Made by a program: the position numbers and the translations under genes. A stretch of 64,000 nucleotides of DNA from an uncultured Spirochaetales bacterium (lineage in GTDB: Bacteria; Spirochaetota; Spirochaetia; Sphaerochaetales; Sphaerochaetaceae), in the NCBI GenBank assembly GCA_949297785.1, contig CASFTW010000006.1, positions 34,060 to 98,059 on the forward strand, read 5' to 3'. Positions 53,291 to 60,496 of this stretch are shown piece after piece. The notes under the pieces are model-generated. The model saw only the letters and a program-made list of their open reading frames with translations. It did no database searches and had not been told where the DNA came from. Position 1 is the first letter of the stretch. Every line of letters starts with the position of its first letter.

Positions 53291-54256
53291 ATGCTTGATT
53301 TTCTTACCACAAACTACACATGGATACTCGTACTCATTCTTCTTATAAACATGTCGCAGCGCAAGATCGCGCACAGCAACAAAAAGAGAGTCGCCCTGAT
53401 CTGGATTGCGGCGATCACACTGCTGTATTACCTCATAGTGGTCATAACAAACTACTTCGCACCGCCTGTACCGCAGATAGGTGTCTGGGGAGGACTCGTC
53501 TTTGTGATTCTCCTCATAATCATATTCCGAAAAAGAGTATGGCCTTTCACCTTCCGCTGCAGGGAATGCAGAAAGCGTCTTAAATGGGAATACGTCATCG
53601 GACATGACGACTGTCTGTGCCAGGACTGCTACGACAAGCATCACCCCGAAGAGGCAGAAGCAAGAAAAGAAAGGGAAAGACAGAAGGAAGAGGCGAAAAG
53701 GCCGAGAGAGGAAATCATCAACGAAGGCTATGCGAATGCATCTTCCGTCGACGAGATCGACTGGGATATCTGGGAGCCGAATCACCGCTGTGTGATCACC
53801 TATGTACGGAACGGTGACAAGCTTCTTTTCATCGAGAAGAAAAGAGGACTCGGCGAAGGCTATTTCAATGCTCCCGGCGGTCATATAGAAGAAGCTGAGA
53901 CGGCAATTGAGGCCGCAGTGAGGGAAACAAAGGAAGAAACCGGTGTTGATATAAAGAACATTGAATTCAGGGGAACTCTGTATTTCCAGTTCTCCGACGG
54001 CATAAGGGAACTGGGTTATGTCTATTTCGCGGATTATGACGGAGGCGAGCTCAGGGAATGCGACGAAGCCCGTCCTTTCTGGATAGACCGCAGCGAAATA
54101 CCATATGACAACATGTGGGCCGACGACAGGCTCTGGCTTCCCCTCGCCCTGGAAGGAAAGAAAATAGAGGCAATGTTCATCTTCCATGACAGGGAAATGG
54201 TTTCCCACCGTGTCAATGTAATTGAAGAAGACCCAGCAAGGGATGATGAAGAGTGA
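53291..54256 (+). CDS. Nudix hydrolase with membrane anchor and zinc-ribbon-like linker
   Basis: 321-residue protein of unusual build. Residues about 1-85 contain three hydrophobic segments. Residues about 90-118 hold a four-Cys cluster (CRECRKRLKW, CLCQDCYDKHH), a probable zinc ribbon. A charged helix follows, and residues about 155-300 are a Nudix domain with box GGHIEEAETAIEAAVRETKEETGV, which has the catalytic Glu pair. The C-terminal half resembles MutT/8-oxo-dGTPase-type enzymes (KKRGLGEGYFNAPGGH). It overlaps the YigZ gene by 4 bp. The long frame open on the other strand is its shadow. The substrate is unknown. Confidence 0.85.
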   Translation: MLDFLTTNYTWILVLILLINMSQRKIAHSNKKRVALIWIAAITLLYYLIVVITNYFAPPVPQIGVWGGLVFVILLIIIFRKRVWPFTFRCRECRKRLKWEYVIGHDDCLCQDCYDKHHPEEAEARKERERQKEEAKRPREEIINEGYANASSVDEIDWDIWEPNHRCVITYVRNGDKLLFIEKKRGLGEGYFNAPGGHIEEAETAIEAAVRETKEETGVDIKNIEFRGTLYFQFSDGIRELGYVYFADYDGGELRECDEARPFWIDRSEIPYDNMWADDRLWLPLALEGKKIEAMFIFHDREMVSHRVNVIEEDPARDDEE

Positions 54257-54846
54257 AAAGGATCACCGGACGCTTTGAAGCCGAGATCACAGTGAAAAAG
54301 TCGCGCTTCATAGCAATAGCCATGCCCGTTACAGGGCTTGATGATGTTAAAGGCATTGTGAAAAGCATATGGGATGAGCACAAGGATGCGACCCATGTGG
54401 TTCATGCGGCCGTTGCCGGAGCGAACGGTTCCCTTTTCTCCTGCTCTGATGACAGGGAGCCCAAGAACACTGCAGGCCGCCCTGCCCTTGAAGTTCTCAA
54501 GGGCAGCGGGATAACAGATATCATTGTCTGTGTGGTCCGCTATTTCGGCGGCACCCTGCTGGGTACCGGCGGTCTTGTGAAGGCCTACGGTGACAGCGTG
54601 AAGGAAGTCCTCAAGATTGTTGAAACTGAAGAGATAATTCCGAGAGTCCCTTTTTCAATACTCATAGGCTATGAATACTATGACAAATTCAAACGCACCC
54701 TCTCTTCTTATGACATAAAGAACCTCTGTGAGGATTTTGCAGGCGGAATAACAATAAAGGGAGAGATTGCCGAAAAAGAGAAAGAGAAGTTTGCAGAAGA
54801 CTTCACCTCGATAACAATGGGAAGGGCACAGCTGACATGGAACTGA
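54253..54846 (+). CDS. YigZ/IMPACT family protein (UPF0029)
   Basis: 197-residue protein of the YigZ/IMPACT family. The N-terminal domain has the family signature KKSRFIAIAMPV and ATHVVHAAVAG, then SDDREPKNTAGRPALEVLKGSGITDIIVCVVRYFGGTLLGTGGLVKAYGDSVKEVL (given as a block). The C-terminal part is the small UPF0029-type domain. Likely start GTG, overlapping the Nudix stop (GTGA). The family is linked to ribosome-associated translation control, but its bacterial role is unsettled. Confidence 0.88.
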   Translation: MKRITGRFEAEITVKKSRFIAIAMPVTGLDDVKGIVKSIWDEHKDATHVVHAAVAGANGSLFSCSDDREPKNTAGRPALEVLKGSGITDIIVCVVRYFGGTLLGTGGLVKAYGDSVKEVLKIVETEEIIPRVPFSILIGYEYYDKFKRTLSSYDIKNLCEDFAGGITIKGEIAEKEKEKFAEDFTSITMGRAQLTWN

Positions 54847-55127
54847 CGGAAACAGAAAAGAAAATCATGAATGACAAATACGGAATTGATACAGGAACAT
54901 TTGGAGACTATCTGAAAGAAGAATGGGCTTGAACCTCTCGGACTGTCAGCATACAAACTCTCCAATGCTCTCGGAATAAGCCCGACTGCTCTCAGCAAAA
55001 TACTGCTGGGAAAAAACAACATGAGCAATGATGTGTGCAGGAGGCTCTCGAGGTACTTCGCGGCATGAGCCCTGACTTTTTCATCAATGTACAGGCAGAT
55101 TACACCTTCACAGCCACAGTGAAATAA
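54837..55127 (+). pseudogene. HigA/XRE-type antitoxin broken by two frame changes
   Basis: Reading across three frames gives a complete HigA-like protein of about 96 residues. Frame 1 reads MELTETEKKIMNDKYGIDTG, then GDYLKEEW and a stop at 54930. Frame 2 from about 54928 reads LEPLGLSAYKLSNALGISPT, LSKILLGKNNMSNDVCRRLSRYF and a stop at 55066. The original frame then reads SPDFFINVQADYTFT, the standard HigA tail. One extra G near 54927 and a compensating change near 55066 explain everything. No HigB toxin is beside it. It starts inside the YigZ gene's last codons. Confidence 0.75.
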
Positions 55128-55182
55128 ATTCCACAGAAAAGCAGGATCTGCCAGTCTACAACTGGGGCTGAAAGACATCTTT

Positions 55183-56574
55183 TCAGTTGACAATAAACTT
55201 ACGGCTCTTGTCTTCAAGTGCCGTAGGCCTAACTTCTTCCTTCACCTTTGACCTCCCTCTTGTCTCAACTATCTTTATGCATATCGAGATGACTTCCTCA
55301 ATGGTCTTCCTGTCAAGATTGGCTACCGTATCGGCGTCGGTATGTATCACACTGTCGCGTCCTGACAGACTGATACCCATAAGTGTCGTCGCTTCAACAC
55401 CTGCCCTCTGTGCCGAAGCCGCATCCGTTGCTCCGCTGAAAACGGAGAGGGCACCGACTTTGACTTCATAACCCATACTTGCAGCAGTTGCGGCCGCCTC
55501 TGATGCAAGGGAGGATGAAAGAGGAACAAAGCCGTTCACATCCTTTGTCAGGAAGCTCATATCCTGGCTCCTGAGCGGACAGTCAATATTTATGTTCACC
55601 GCATTGCGGCATAAATCCCTGTGGCTGTCATACCATGCGGCCGAGCCTTTCAGACCGCACTCCTCTCCGTCAAAAGAAGCGAAGACAAGACGTGTATCCT
55701 CAAGTCCTTCGCCGTTTTCCTTCTTCCAGTGGAAATAACGGGCAAGCTCAGTGAGGATGCATGATGATATGAGATTGTCTCCGGCACCGGGTACATAATG
55801 GCCGGAGACAAGAGTAAACAGTCTGTAATACAGCGGAGAGGAAAGTGTGAGAATCACAAGGAAGATGCCTATTGCAAGCGGAGGAAGATTAAAGGACAGG
55901 AATTTTCCTTCAATGGCATCTGAAACCGTATAGCAGAAAACGGTGAGGCACAGAAGGATGTAATGGATGAGGGGAAGATACATTGAGAGGATAAGGGAAT
56001 TCCTGTCATTCACAGGCACATTCATGGCAGGGGCGCTGTCATGATGAGCTGAGAATATAATAGTCTTTTCCGCGTCTCCTTCGGGATTGATCATGGCATG
56101 AACATTCGTAAGATCACTGAAAGACAGAAAGCTTCTGTTTTTTCCTTTGCACAGAAAGAACTCATTCACGCTGAAAAGCACCGTCAGAACTGCACACAGC
56201 AGTGATACAGACGGAAAACCGATCCATGAAAAAACAAGCATTGCAACTGCCGACAACGAAATAAGGCGGAAAACACCGTAATAGCCGCTGCATGAAGTTT
56301 TTTCGCTTGTGATGATACAGTCATCGCAATACGGAGAGAAGAATTCAAGAAGGCGCCTCGCACACTTGCGCGTTTCCTCGCTTCCGGCTTTTCTTTCAGG
56401 AAACGAGGAGACAAGTTCCTGACACTTGTCAAGAGAAACGGAAGCAAGGCGGGAAGCCTTGAGACTTTCCATGCCTTCCACCTTTCTTGCTTTCCTGTCT
56501 TCCTCGAAAAGCTCTTTCTTCTGTACTTTCTTCTGCATCCACGGGAGTCTGAACATCAGAAGGAAATATAACAT
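55183..56574 (-). CDS. M28-family zinc aminopeptidase-like membrane protein
   Basis: 463-residue protein with about four hydrophobic segments (residues about 105-140 and 205-270) around an M28 metallopeptidase domain. The zinc ligands and catalytic residues are visible as FSAHHDSAPAMN, PGAGDNL, SFDGEECGLKGSAAW (Glu pair) and DSVIHTDADT. The membrane segments interrupt the peptidase domain after the first His block, which is unusual. The N-terminal 100 residues are charged. Function: probably a membrane peptidase; substrate unknown. It converges on the broken HigA gene. Confidence 0.82.
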   Translation of the reverse strand: MLYFLLMFRLPWMQKKVQKKELFEEDRKARKVEGMESLKASRLASVSLDKCQELVSSFPERKAGSEETRKCARRLLEFFSPYCDDCIITSEKTSCSGYYGVFRLISLSAVAMLVFSWIGFPSVSLLCAVLTVLFSVNEFFLCKGKNRSFLSFSDLTNVHAMINPEGDAEKTIIFSAHHDSAPAMNVPVNDRNSLILSMYLPLIHYILLCLTVFCYTVSDAIEGKFLSFNLPPLAIGIFLVILTLSSPLYYRLFTLVSGHYVPGAGDNLISSCILTELARYFHWKKENGEGLEDTRLVFASFDGEECGLKGSAAWYDSHRDLCRNAVNINIDCPLRSQDMSFLTKDVNGFVPLSSSLASEAAATAASMGYEVKVGALSVFSGATDAASAQRAGVEATTLMGISLSGRDSVIHTDADTVANLDRKTIEEVISICIKIVETRGRSKVKEEVRPTALEDKSRKFIVN

Positions 56575-56596
56575 TTAGGACGGCAATAAGAAAGAG

Positions 56597-57241
56597 TCAG
56601 ACAATCTTCTCAAGCAGATCTTCCATGTTGCAGAACAGGGAACGGGAAAGGCGCAGCAGCGTTTCCGCCTGTGCTTTGTTGATATCTTTCTGCCGCTGTT
56701 CATACTGTTGGATCGTCCTGACAGAAACACCGGAGGACAGGGATAGCTCCTTCTGTGTCATTCCCGTATTCCTGCGTCTCTGTGCAAGTGCCGTATCAGG
56801 ATTTGCTTTTCTGTACAGCCTGTCCATTTCTTCACAGAAACAGCTGATGTCCATTTCATGAAAAGGATGATACATGCAGACCACATCAGATATCGGAACG
56901 GCCCCTGCTATCCTGCTGAAAGAAAGAGCTGTCCTCCACTGGTAGTATGCCACAGCCCACCCCGCCCAGTATTCAGGGGTTCTGTCAAAGCGGACCTGCG
57001 GCCTGAGTGTGCATTCTCCAAGCCCGCTTTCATACAGCACATCATATGCAAGTTCAATACCTGAACGGCCTGCAATTACAGACACATCCCCATATGCAAA
57101 TGCATGACCGGACGGGGAAACACAGAACAGAGAGAAAAAACTGTCAACATCATATCCCAAGTCATGGACAGCGAAATCAAGCATGAGGCCGAGTGAAGTC
57201 TGAGCCTTTTCAAGATACATTTCATCATAAGCGTGAGTCAT
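56597..57241 (-). CDS. XRE helix-turn-helix protein, probable antitoxin of the DUF3990 pair
   Basis: 214-residue protein. The last 60 residues are a Cro/CI-type helix-turn-helix (ALAQRRRNTGMTQKELSLSSGVSVRTIQQYEQRQKDI, then LRLSRSLFCNMEDLLE). The first 145 residues are a domain I cannot name, with Trp/Tyr-rich helices (YWAGWAVAYYQWRTALSFSRIA) and a Cys-rich patch. It overlaps the upstream DUF3990 gene by 17 bp with its own GGAG. That order (toxin-like gene first, DNA-binding partner second) and the operator palindrome at the promoter suggest it is an autoregulating antitoxin. Neutralisation itself is inferred. Confidence 0.78.
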   Translation of the reverse strand: MTHAYDEMYLEKAQTSLGLMLDFAVHDLGYDVDSFFSLFCVSPSGHAFAYGDVSVIAGRSGIELAYDVLYESGLGECTLRPQVRFDRTPEYWAGWAVAYYQWRTALSFSRIAGAVPISDVVCMYHPFHEMDISCFCEEMDRLYRKANPDTALAQRRRNTGMTQKELSLSSGVSVRTIQQYEQRQKDINKAQAETLLRLSRSLFCNMEDLLEKIV

Positions 57242-57899
57242 CCGGTTTTATCTCCTCATCGAGGATCTGAACGATGAACAGATCCCCTCGCTGCCGTCTG
57301 TACCGCTCAGCGTTAAGATATTCATTCCTTGCAGTTGTGTCCCTGATCATTTTCTTTTCGTACCAGACTTCAGAGAGAACCTTCTCAAAACCGGTGAAGA
57401 CAATCCGCTCAAATGCCCTGCTGCTTTTCAGCACATACTGCATACCGAGTTTTCCAAGATGCATCGCATTGGAGAGCTGACGGTATGAGATAGTTCCGTT
57501 GAGAAAATCCTGGGCAAAGGAAAAATAGCTGTCATCTGCCCGGTATCCGGTTATTATGTCATACTTACTGATGTCAACACTGAAGTTTCTGACAATGTAT
57601 TCCCTTGCCTCTTCAGCAAGCGGTGCCGTCAGTGAAAACGTCCTGTTCTGCAGAAGAACAGAAAGCCAGTGGAGAACACAATAATCAGTGTCAGACAAAT
57701 CGAGTATGTTCAGATCCTTATCATCAATCTCATAACAGTTTGCATAGCCGTCCCGGTCTCTGAGAACAGCCCATTCCCTTGCCAGATCTATATTCTCCGT
57801 GCAGTAGAATCCTGAACCATAATCATTGTTGGGCCGGCCTTTTCCGAACTCAGGTGATGATACAATGTCCGCAGATCCATGAAAAAGTTTTCTGTTCAT
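57225..57899 (-). CDS. DUF3990-domain protein, probable ADP-ribosyltransferase-like toxin
   Basis: 224-residue protein of the DUF3990 family. The N-terminus NRKLFHGSADIV and NDYGSGFYCTENIDLAREWAV have the H-G and G-x-G-F-Y-x-T patterns of ADP-ribosyltransferase-like folds. The remainder is helical, with VDISKYDIITGYRADDSYFSFAQDFLNG in the middle, the family's own hallmark (DxIxGxxADD). I chose the ATG at 57899 (GAGGAAT upstream) over a TTG-type start five codons before. Paired with an XRE protein, it fits a type II toxin-antitoxin layout. The catalytic activity and target are unproven; a phage-defence or nutritional-stress role is possible. Confidence 0.75.
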   Translation of the reverse strand: MNRKLFHGSADIVSSPEFGKGRPNNDYGSGFYCTENIDLAREWAVLRDRDGYANCYEIDDKDLNILDLSDTDYCVLHWLSVLLQNRTFSLTAPLAEEAREYIVRNFSVDISKYDIITGYRADDSYFSFAQDFLNGTISYRQLSNAMHLGKLGMQYVLKSSRAFERIVFTGFEKVLSEVWYEKKMIRDTTARNEYLNAERYRRQRGDLFIVQILDEEIKPDDSRL

Positions 57900-57916
57900 A
57901 TGATTCCTCAGCAATA

Positions 57917-57945
57917 ATAATACTCCTGTAGGAGTATATAATCAA
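57917..57945 (-). promoter_or_regulatory. Promoter of the DUF3990/XRE pair with operator palindrome in the spacer
   Basis: Minus-strand TTGATT (57940-57945) and TATTAT (57917-57922), 17 bp apart. The perfect 18-bp palindrome ATACTCCTGTAGGAGTAT (57920-57937) covers the spacer. Binding there by a dimeric XRE protein would shut off transcription, as in autoregulated toxin-antitoxin operons. Confidence 0.8.
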
Positions 57946-57973
57946 CAAAAAAACTATTTTCCATCTCAGCATC

Positions 57974-58000
57974 TGTCTGAGAAACATATATCGTCAGACA
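57974..58000 (-). terminator. Hairpin downstream of the MATE gene
   Basis: Perfect 7-bp stem TGTCTGA / TCAGACA with a 13-base loop, 41 bp past the MATE stop. The nearest T-run is some 20 bases on, so termination may be weak and MATE transcription could reach the DUF3990 promoter. Confidence 0.45.
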
Positions 58001-58041
58001 AACTTCCTTCTTGCAAATCGATGCAAATATTTCCAGCCTGA

Positions 58042-59376
58042 TCAGTCCTTCACCAGTTTTCTGATCTGCACGAAATAAATAACAACAGCAGTGATCGCCG
58101 TGAGCAATGCGGCTGAGGGGGTTACGAACCAGATTCCTTCCAGCTGGAAATTCTGAAGGACGAACATCATCAGAAGCGGAAAGACAAGGGCATTGCAGAG
58201 GGACAATACCGTAGCCTCCCTGTTCTTTCCCACAGCAGAAGAGAATGACTGGCATGCATAGCTGATCCATCTGACGATGTATGTCAGGCCCATTATGCTG
58301 ATGGCATGCACTGCAAGGGAAAGACCCACCTCATCCGATTCAAGGAAGAGAGAGAATATCTGGCCGGGGTAAAGCTCAAGAAGAAAAGTGAAAGCAAGAC
58401 ACATCAGCGCTATTGCAATCACGCAGTACAATGCGATCTTCCTTACCCTGTCTTTTCTCTCCGCTCCCCAGTTATAGCCTATTGCCGGCTGAAGCGAGTC
58501 GAAAACACCGTACATTCCCGGTACTATGATACCGTCAATATTCATGAACACGCCGTAGATGGACACTGCAATGTCCCCTCCCCATCGCAGCAGGAGGCTG
58601 TTCATGAGAATTGACGTGATCTTTGCCGAAATGTTGTTCAGAAAGCTCGGGAAACCCTGGGCAAAAAGATCCCTCAGTATTGAAAGGGAAGGCTTCAGTC
58701 TTACGAAACGCAGGGCAAGATTGCCTTTTAAAAACGGCAGAATGCAGATGATGCATGTAATGCTCATGCCAAGACTCGTCCCGAGTGCCGCATAACCGAT
58801 TCCCCTGTCAAAGACATAAAGGAAGAGGAACTCGAAGAAAAGGCAGAGAAATGACATGACAAGATTCATGACCATCGAGAAACGCACTTTGCCGCATATC
58901 CTGAGGTAATTGTCAAAAACGAAAACAAGACATGTAAGAGGCGTGAAAACGGAATACACCCTCAGATAAAGCACCGCATCATCCAGCAGATGGGAACTTG
59001 CACCCATCAGGGAAAAAAGCAGAGGAGCCGCCGCTATAAGAACAAAACTCGTCAGCGCACTGAGGATGACGGCTGTGAAGACAGCCGTTGTGAACACCTT
59101 GTTCGCCTCATCATTCCTTCCTTCCCCCAGCCGTATAGCGATTCTGACGGCTGAACCCACCGCGATCATATCGGCAAGAGCGAAGTTTATGAGGATAAGA
59201 GGAAGTGCGAGATTGCCTGCGGCAAACGCGCTCTGTCCGATGAGACGTCCGATCAAGAGCATCTCAAGAGAGAAATAAATATTTGACGCGATCATTCCCA
59301 CGGCACCGGGAATGGATGCCTTGAAGAAAAGTCTGGAAGGCTTTGTATCTATGAAAAATTCTTTGCTTGAAGTCAT
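58042..59376 (-). CDS. MATE-family multidrug efflux transporter
   Basis: 444-residue inner-membrane exporter of the MATE (NorM/DinF) family with about twelve membrane helices in two MatE repeats. Family segments include SRLFFKASIPGAVGMIASNIYF, GRLIGQSAFAAGNLALPLILI, and in the second repeat GVFDSLQPAIGYNWGAERKDRVRK. The start is taken at ATG 59376, because the upstream GTG codon overlaps the operator. It is divergent from a MerR regulator with a 9-bp inverted repeat between them, so the regulator probably induces this pump when its drug ligand is present. A cation-coupled drug antiporter is the family expectation. Confidence 0.85.
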   Translation of the reverse strand: MTSSKEFFIDTKPSRLFFKASIPGAVGMIASNIYFSLEMLLIGRLIGQSAFAAGNLALPLILINFALADMIAVGSAVRIAIRLGEGRNDEANKVFTTAVFTAVILSALTSFVLIAAAPLLFSLMGASSHLLDDAVLYLRVYSVFTPLTCLVFVFDNYLRICGKVRFSMVMNLVMSFLCLFFEFLFLYVFDRGIGYAALGTSLGMSITCIICILPFLKGNLALRFVRLKPSLSILRDLFAQGFPSFLNNISAKITSILMNSLLLRWGGDIAVSIYGVFMNIDGIIVPGMYGVFDSLQPAIGYNWGAERKDRVRKIALYCVIAIALMCLAFTFLLELYPGQIFSLFLESDEVGLSLAVHAISIMGLTYIVRWISYACQSFSSAVGKNREATVLSLCNALVFPLLMMFVLQNFQLEGIWFVTPSAALLTAITAVVIYFVQIRKLVKD

Positions 59377-59385
59377 GATGTACTT

Positions 59386-59426
59386 ATTCAACACTATGGA
59401 GCAACTCCATAGTCAAGTGCTATAAT
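59386..59426. promoter_or_regulatory. MerR-type operator between MATE and merR genes
   Basis: Perfect inverted repeat ACTATGGAG-CAA-CTCCATAGT (59393-59413). On the minus strand TTGACT (59411-59416) and TTGAAT (59386-59391) are 19 bp apart, the over-long spacing that MerR proteins correct by bending DNA. On the plus strand a perfect TATAAT (59421-59426) serves the regulator. The transcript of the pump would start at or next to its ATG, giving almost no leader. Confidence 0.65.
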
Positions 59427-59435
59427 TGCAGTGAG

Positions 59436-60245
59436 ATGAAAAACAGTACAGTCTATTACACTCCGGGCAAGGTTGCCTCATTCTACTCGATAAAAAAGGA
59501 CACTCTCCTTTTCTATGACAGGATAGGACTCTTCTCTCCTTCTCTGCGCAAGGAGAACGGTTACCGCTATTACTCTGCAGACCAGCTGTCAGAACTGGAT
59601 ACGATCCTCACTCTACGTGATCTCGATTTCTCCCTCCCTGACATAAAAGATGCGGTTGCCGACCTGAACACGCCTTCATTCATCAGCCTGCTTGAGAAGG
59701 AAGAGGAAAGCATAAGAAAGAAAATCAGCTCATATAAATCACTTCTTGGTGTCGTCAGCACGATAAAGGCTTCCATGAAGGAAGCCTGCGAAGCGGAAAA
59801 AGGAAAGCTTTATACAGCATTCTTCAAAGCCCAGCCTGTCATCAGAATCCCGATAATGGATGAAGGCAAAGAAAAGACAAGCGATGAAGCATGGGAGGAT
59901 GCATACAGAAAACTCATTGCCGTTGCGGACGGCAAAGCCCTGATGAATATCGGCAGCATAGTCCGCCTTGATGAAGCCAGAAAACATCTTGGTGCCATAT
60001 GCCGCGAAGTATATGCAACCTATGGCAAAAACACCTCCTCCGTAATTGAGGAAGGACGTTACGCGTACATGTTCTTCAAAGGACCTCTCAGTTGTCTTCC
60101 CTCTTTCTATGAACAGTTCTTTGCCGCCACTGATAAGGAAAACCTTCATCTGCTGGGTGATATATATGAAGAACTGACAATCTCTTCCATTGCAACGAAG
60201 GATGAGAATGAACACGTCACCAAGCTGATGGTGAGGATTGAATGA
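59436..60245 (+). CDS. MerR-family transcriptional regulator
   Basis: 269-residue regulator. The N-terminal winged helix reads YTPGKVASFYSIKKDTLLFYDRIGLFSPSLRKENGYRYYSADQLSELDTILTL, as in multidrug-sensing MerR proteins. A coiled-coil dimer helix follows at residues about 80-115. The C-terminal half (residues about 130-269) is a GyrI-like/BmrR-type effector domain with an aromatic-rich segment YAYMFFKGPLSCLPSFYEQFFA. No Cys pair for metals is seen, so it should sense an organic compound. It starts close to the operator repeat and controls the MATE pump. Confidence 0.88.
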   Translation: MKNSTVYYTPGKVASFYSIKKDTLLFYDRIGLFSPSLRKENGYRYYSADQLSELDTILTLRDLDFSLPDIKDAVADLNTPSFISLLEKEEESIRKKISSYKSLLGVVSTIKASMKEACEAEKGKLYTAFFKAQPVIRIPIMDEGKEKTSDEAWEDAYRKLIAVADGKALMNIGSIVRLDEARKHLGAICREVYATYGKNTSSVIEEGRYAYMFFKGPLSCLPSFYEQFFAATDKENLHLLGDIYEELTISSIATKDENEHVTKLMVRIE

Positions 60246-60496
60246 CTTCACAGCAGATGCATTTCGTGTATTTTCCCGGCTTTTTCTTTTTTGCTCAGGC
60301 TTTCGTCAACACAGCTAATTCTGTCTACCTCTTTCTTTCAGCCGGAATTCACCTGAATGGGATTTTCTTCGGCATGGACGGACGAAGACAGATCATGTTT
60401 GATCTGATATCCGCAGAAAATGTGAAAAGCGCTGCTGCCTTATCATATTCTCTTATTGCCTCGCTCCGCCTTCCTCATTATGATATTGAAACATGA
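60242..60496 (+). CDS. Possible small protein between merR and leuS (doubtful)
   Basis: 84-residue frame that starts in an ATGA overlap with merR, preceded by GGTGAGG, and stops in an ATGA overlap with leuS. It is rich in Phe ([11 protein letters not shown]) and hydrophobic at the N-terminus and polar later. I recognise no family. It may be chance: this 247-bp gap could equally be the untranslated leader of leuS. I found no clear T-box or other riboswitch in it. Confidence 0.25.
   Translation: MTSQQMHFVYFPGFFFFAQAFVNTANSVYLFLSAGIHLNGIFFGMDGRRQIMFDLISAENVKSAAALSYSLIASLRLPHYDIET

Noticed and set aside
53252..54208. A 318-codon open frame on the minus strand
   Set aside because: It is antisense to the Nudix gene, which has a clear Nudix box; the minus-strand product is Phe-rich without any recognisable motif.
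60246..60492. A T-box or leucine leader before leuS
   Set aside because: I looked for a T-box bulge, a specifier stem and a leucine-rich leader peptide and found none.
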